This document shows positions 63,767 through 64,000 of a stretch of 64,000 bases of DNA, in pieces. The notes under the pieces were generated by a model. It made no database searches. It was not told the origin of the DNA and worked only from the letters and a program-made list of their open reading frames with translations. Made by a program: the position numbers and the translations under genes. Location of the stretch: NCBI GenBank assembly GCA_010356995.1, contig ML996689.1, positions 647,228 through 711,227 of the forward strand. The letters run 5' to 3'. Source of the DNA: Trichodelitschia bisporula. Its lineage: Eukaryota; Ascomycota; Dothideomycetes; Phaeotrichales; Phaeotrichaceae. Each line of letters starts with the position of its first letter. The first letter of the stretch is position 1.

Positions 63767-64000
63767 GCTCTCTGCTGTCTTCTCTCTCGGTCACTGAGGA
63801 TCCTTCTCATCTCTCACGTTCTCCCGGCCTCAGCTCCTTCTCCTCTCTTCTCCAATCCCAGCCCCAGTCCCTGTTCTCTCTCGCGGCTTTTCCCCCTCTC
63901 CTCCCCTCCCCTCTCCTCCCCTCCCCTCCCCTCCCCGGCTCGAGAGACAAGACTTGCAACTCAGGACCCTGCACTGCCCTGGACACCCATCACACTCATC

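Larger units (their letters stand above)
62324..64000. other. Repeat-rich region at the right edge
   Basis: About 1.7 kb without a supported gene. It contains a 22-base purine tandem repeat (63219..63392), a CT dinucleotide tract (63661..63766) and C/T-rich blocks to the end. Long pyrimidine tracts are typical of promoters and leaders in filamentous fungi, so a plus-strand gene may start beyond the window. Confidence 0.55.

Noticed and set aside
1-64000. Transposons, virus-like elements, CRISPR arrays and C-to-T mutated (RIP) blocks
   Set aside because: No transposase, reverse transcriptase, terminal repeats, regularly spaced repeats or A/T-depleted repeat blocks were recognised anywhere in the window.

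Overview
This window looks like a gene-dense nuclear chromosome segment of a filamentous ascomycete (Pezizomycotina). The evidence is short introns (about 36-130 nt) with GTRNGT donors and CTRAY-like branch points, a DCL2-type Dicer, Zn2Cys6 regulators, a fungal Gag1-like protein, a meiotic SPO22/ZIP4 homologue and fungus-type CENP-Q. The class within Pezizomycotina cannot be fixed from the sequence alone. I see no transposon, virus-like element, rRNA or convincing tRNA.

Layout. 0-6 kb: 5' end of RNA polymerase III subunit C11 (-), an ankyrin protein (+), an unknown proline-rich protein (-), splicing factor SF3b5 (+) and an F-box/LRR protein with a C-terminal CaaX box (-). 6.8-16 kb: Dicer-like 2 (-), a divergent SAM-fold protein (+), ribosomal protein L16/uL13 (+) and an acyl-CoA ligase (+). 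16-25 kb: a METTL7-like membrane methyltransferase (-), a TBC RabGAP (+), a membrane-anchored epoxide hydrolase (-) and an MFS transporter (-). 26-33 kb: proteasome alpha2 (-), a membrane RING-CH ligase (+) and an HSPA12-type Hsp70 (+). 33-43 kb: CENP-Q (+), an AcuM/Rds2-type carbon regulator (+), an 18-exon SPO22/ZIP4 gene (+) and a Gag1-like protein (+). 43-54 kb: a Zn2Cys6 regulator (-), a signal-peptide-bearing N2227 methyltransferase (+), an Stm1/SERBP1-like protein (-) and an arrestin-like protein (-). 55-64 kb: a bZIP factor (+) flanked by an 80-nt poly-G and a 37-nt poly-C tract, a small heat-shock protein (+), the DEAD-box helicase Dbp8 (-), a possible intron-containing microgene (+) and a purine/pyrimidine repeat-rich end.

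Most genes are housekeeping or regulatory and do not form one pathway. No biosynthetic cluster is evident. Many real genes begin with tiny coding exons (3-23 nt), so their starts would be missed by plain ORF reading. I rebuilt exon structures by hand: every spliced frame closes to a multiple of three and matches remembered family sequence. About 75 introns are inferred. Four need GC-AG boundaries and about twelve need an AAG acceptor, which is the most unusual genome-level signal here. Other points of interest are the prenylation motif on the F-box protein, the ATG-only first exon of SF3b5, the divergent Dicer/methyltransferase pair, the microgene next to DBP8, and the long homopolymer tracts around the bZIP gene.
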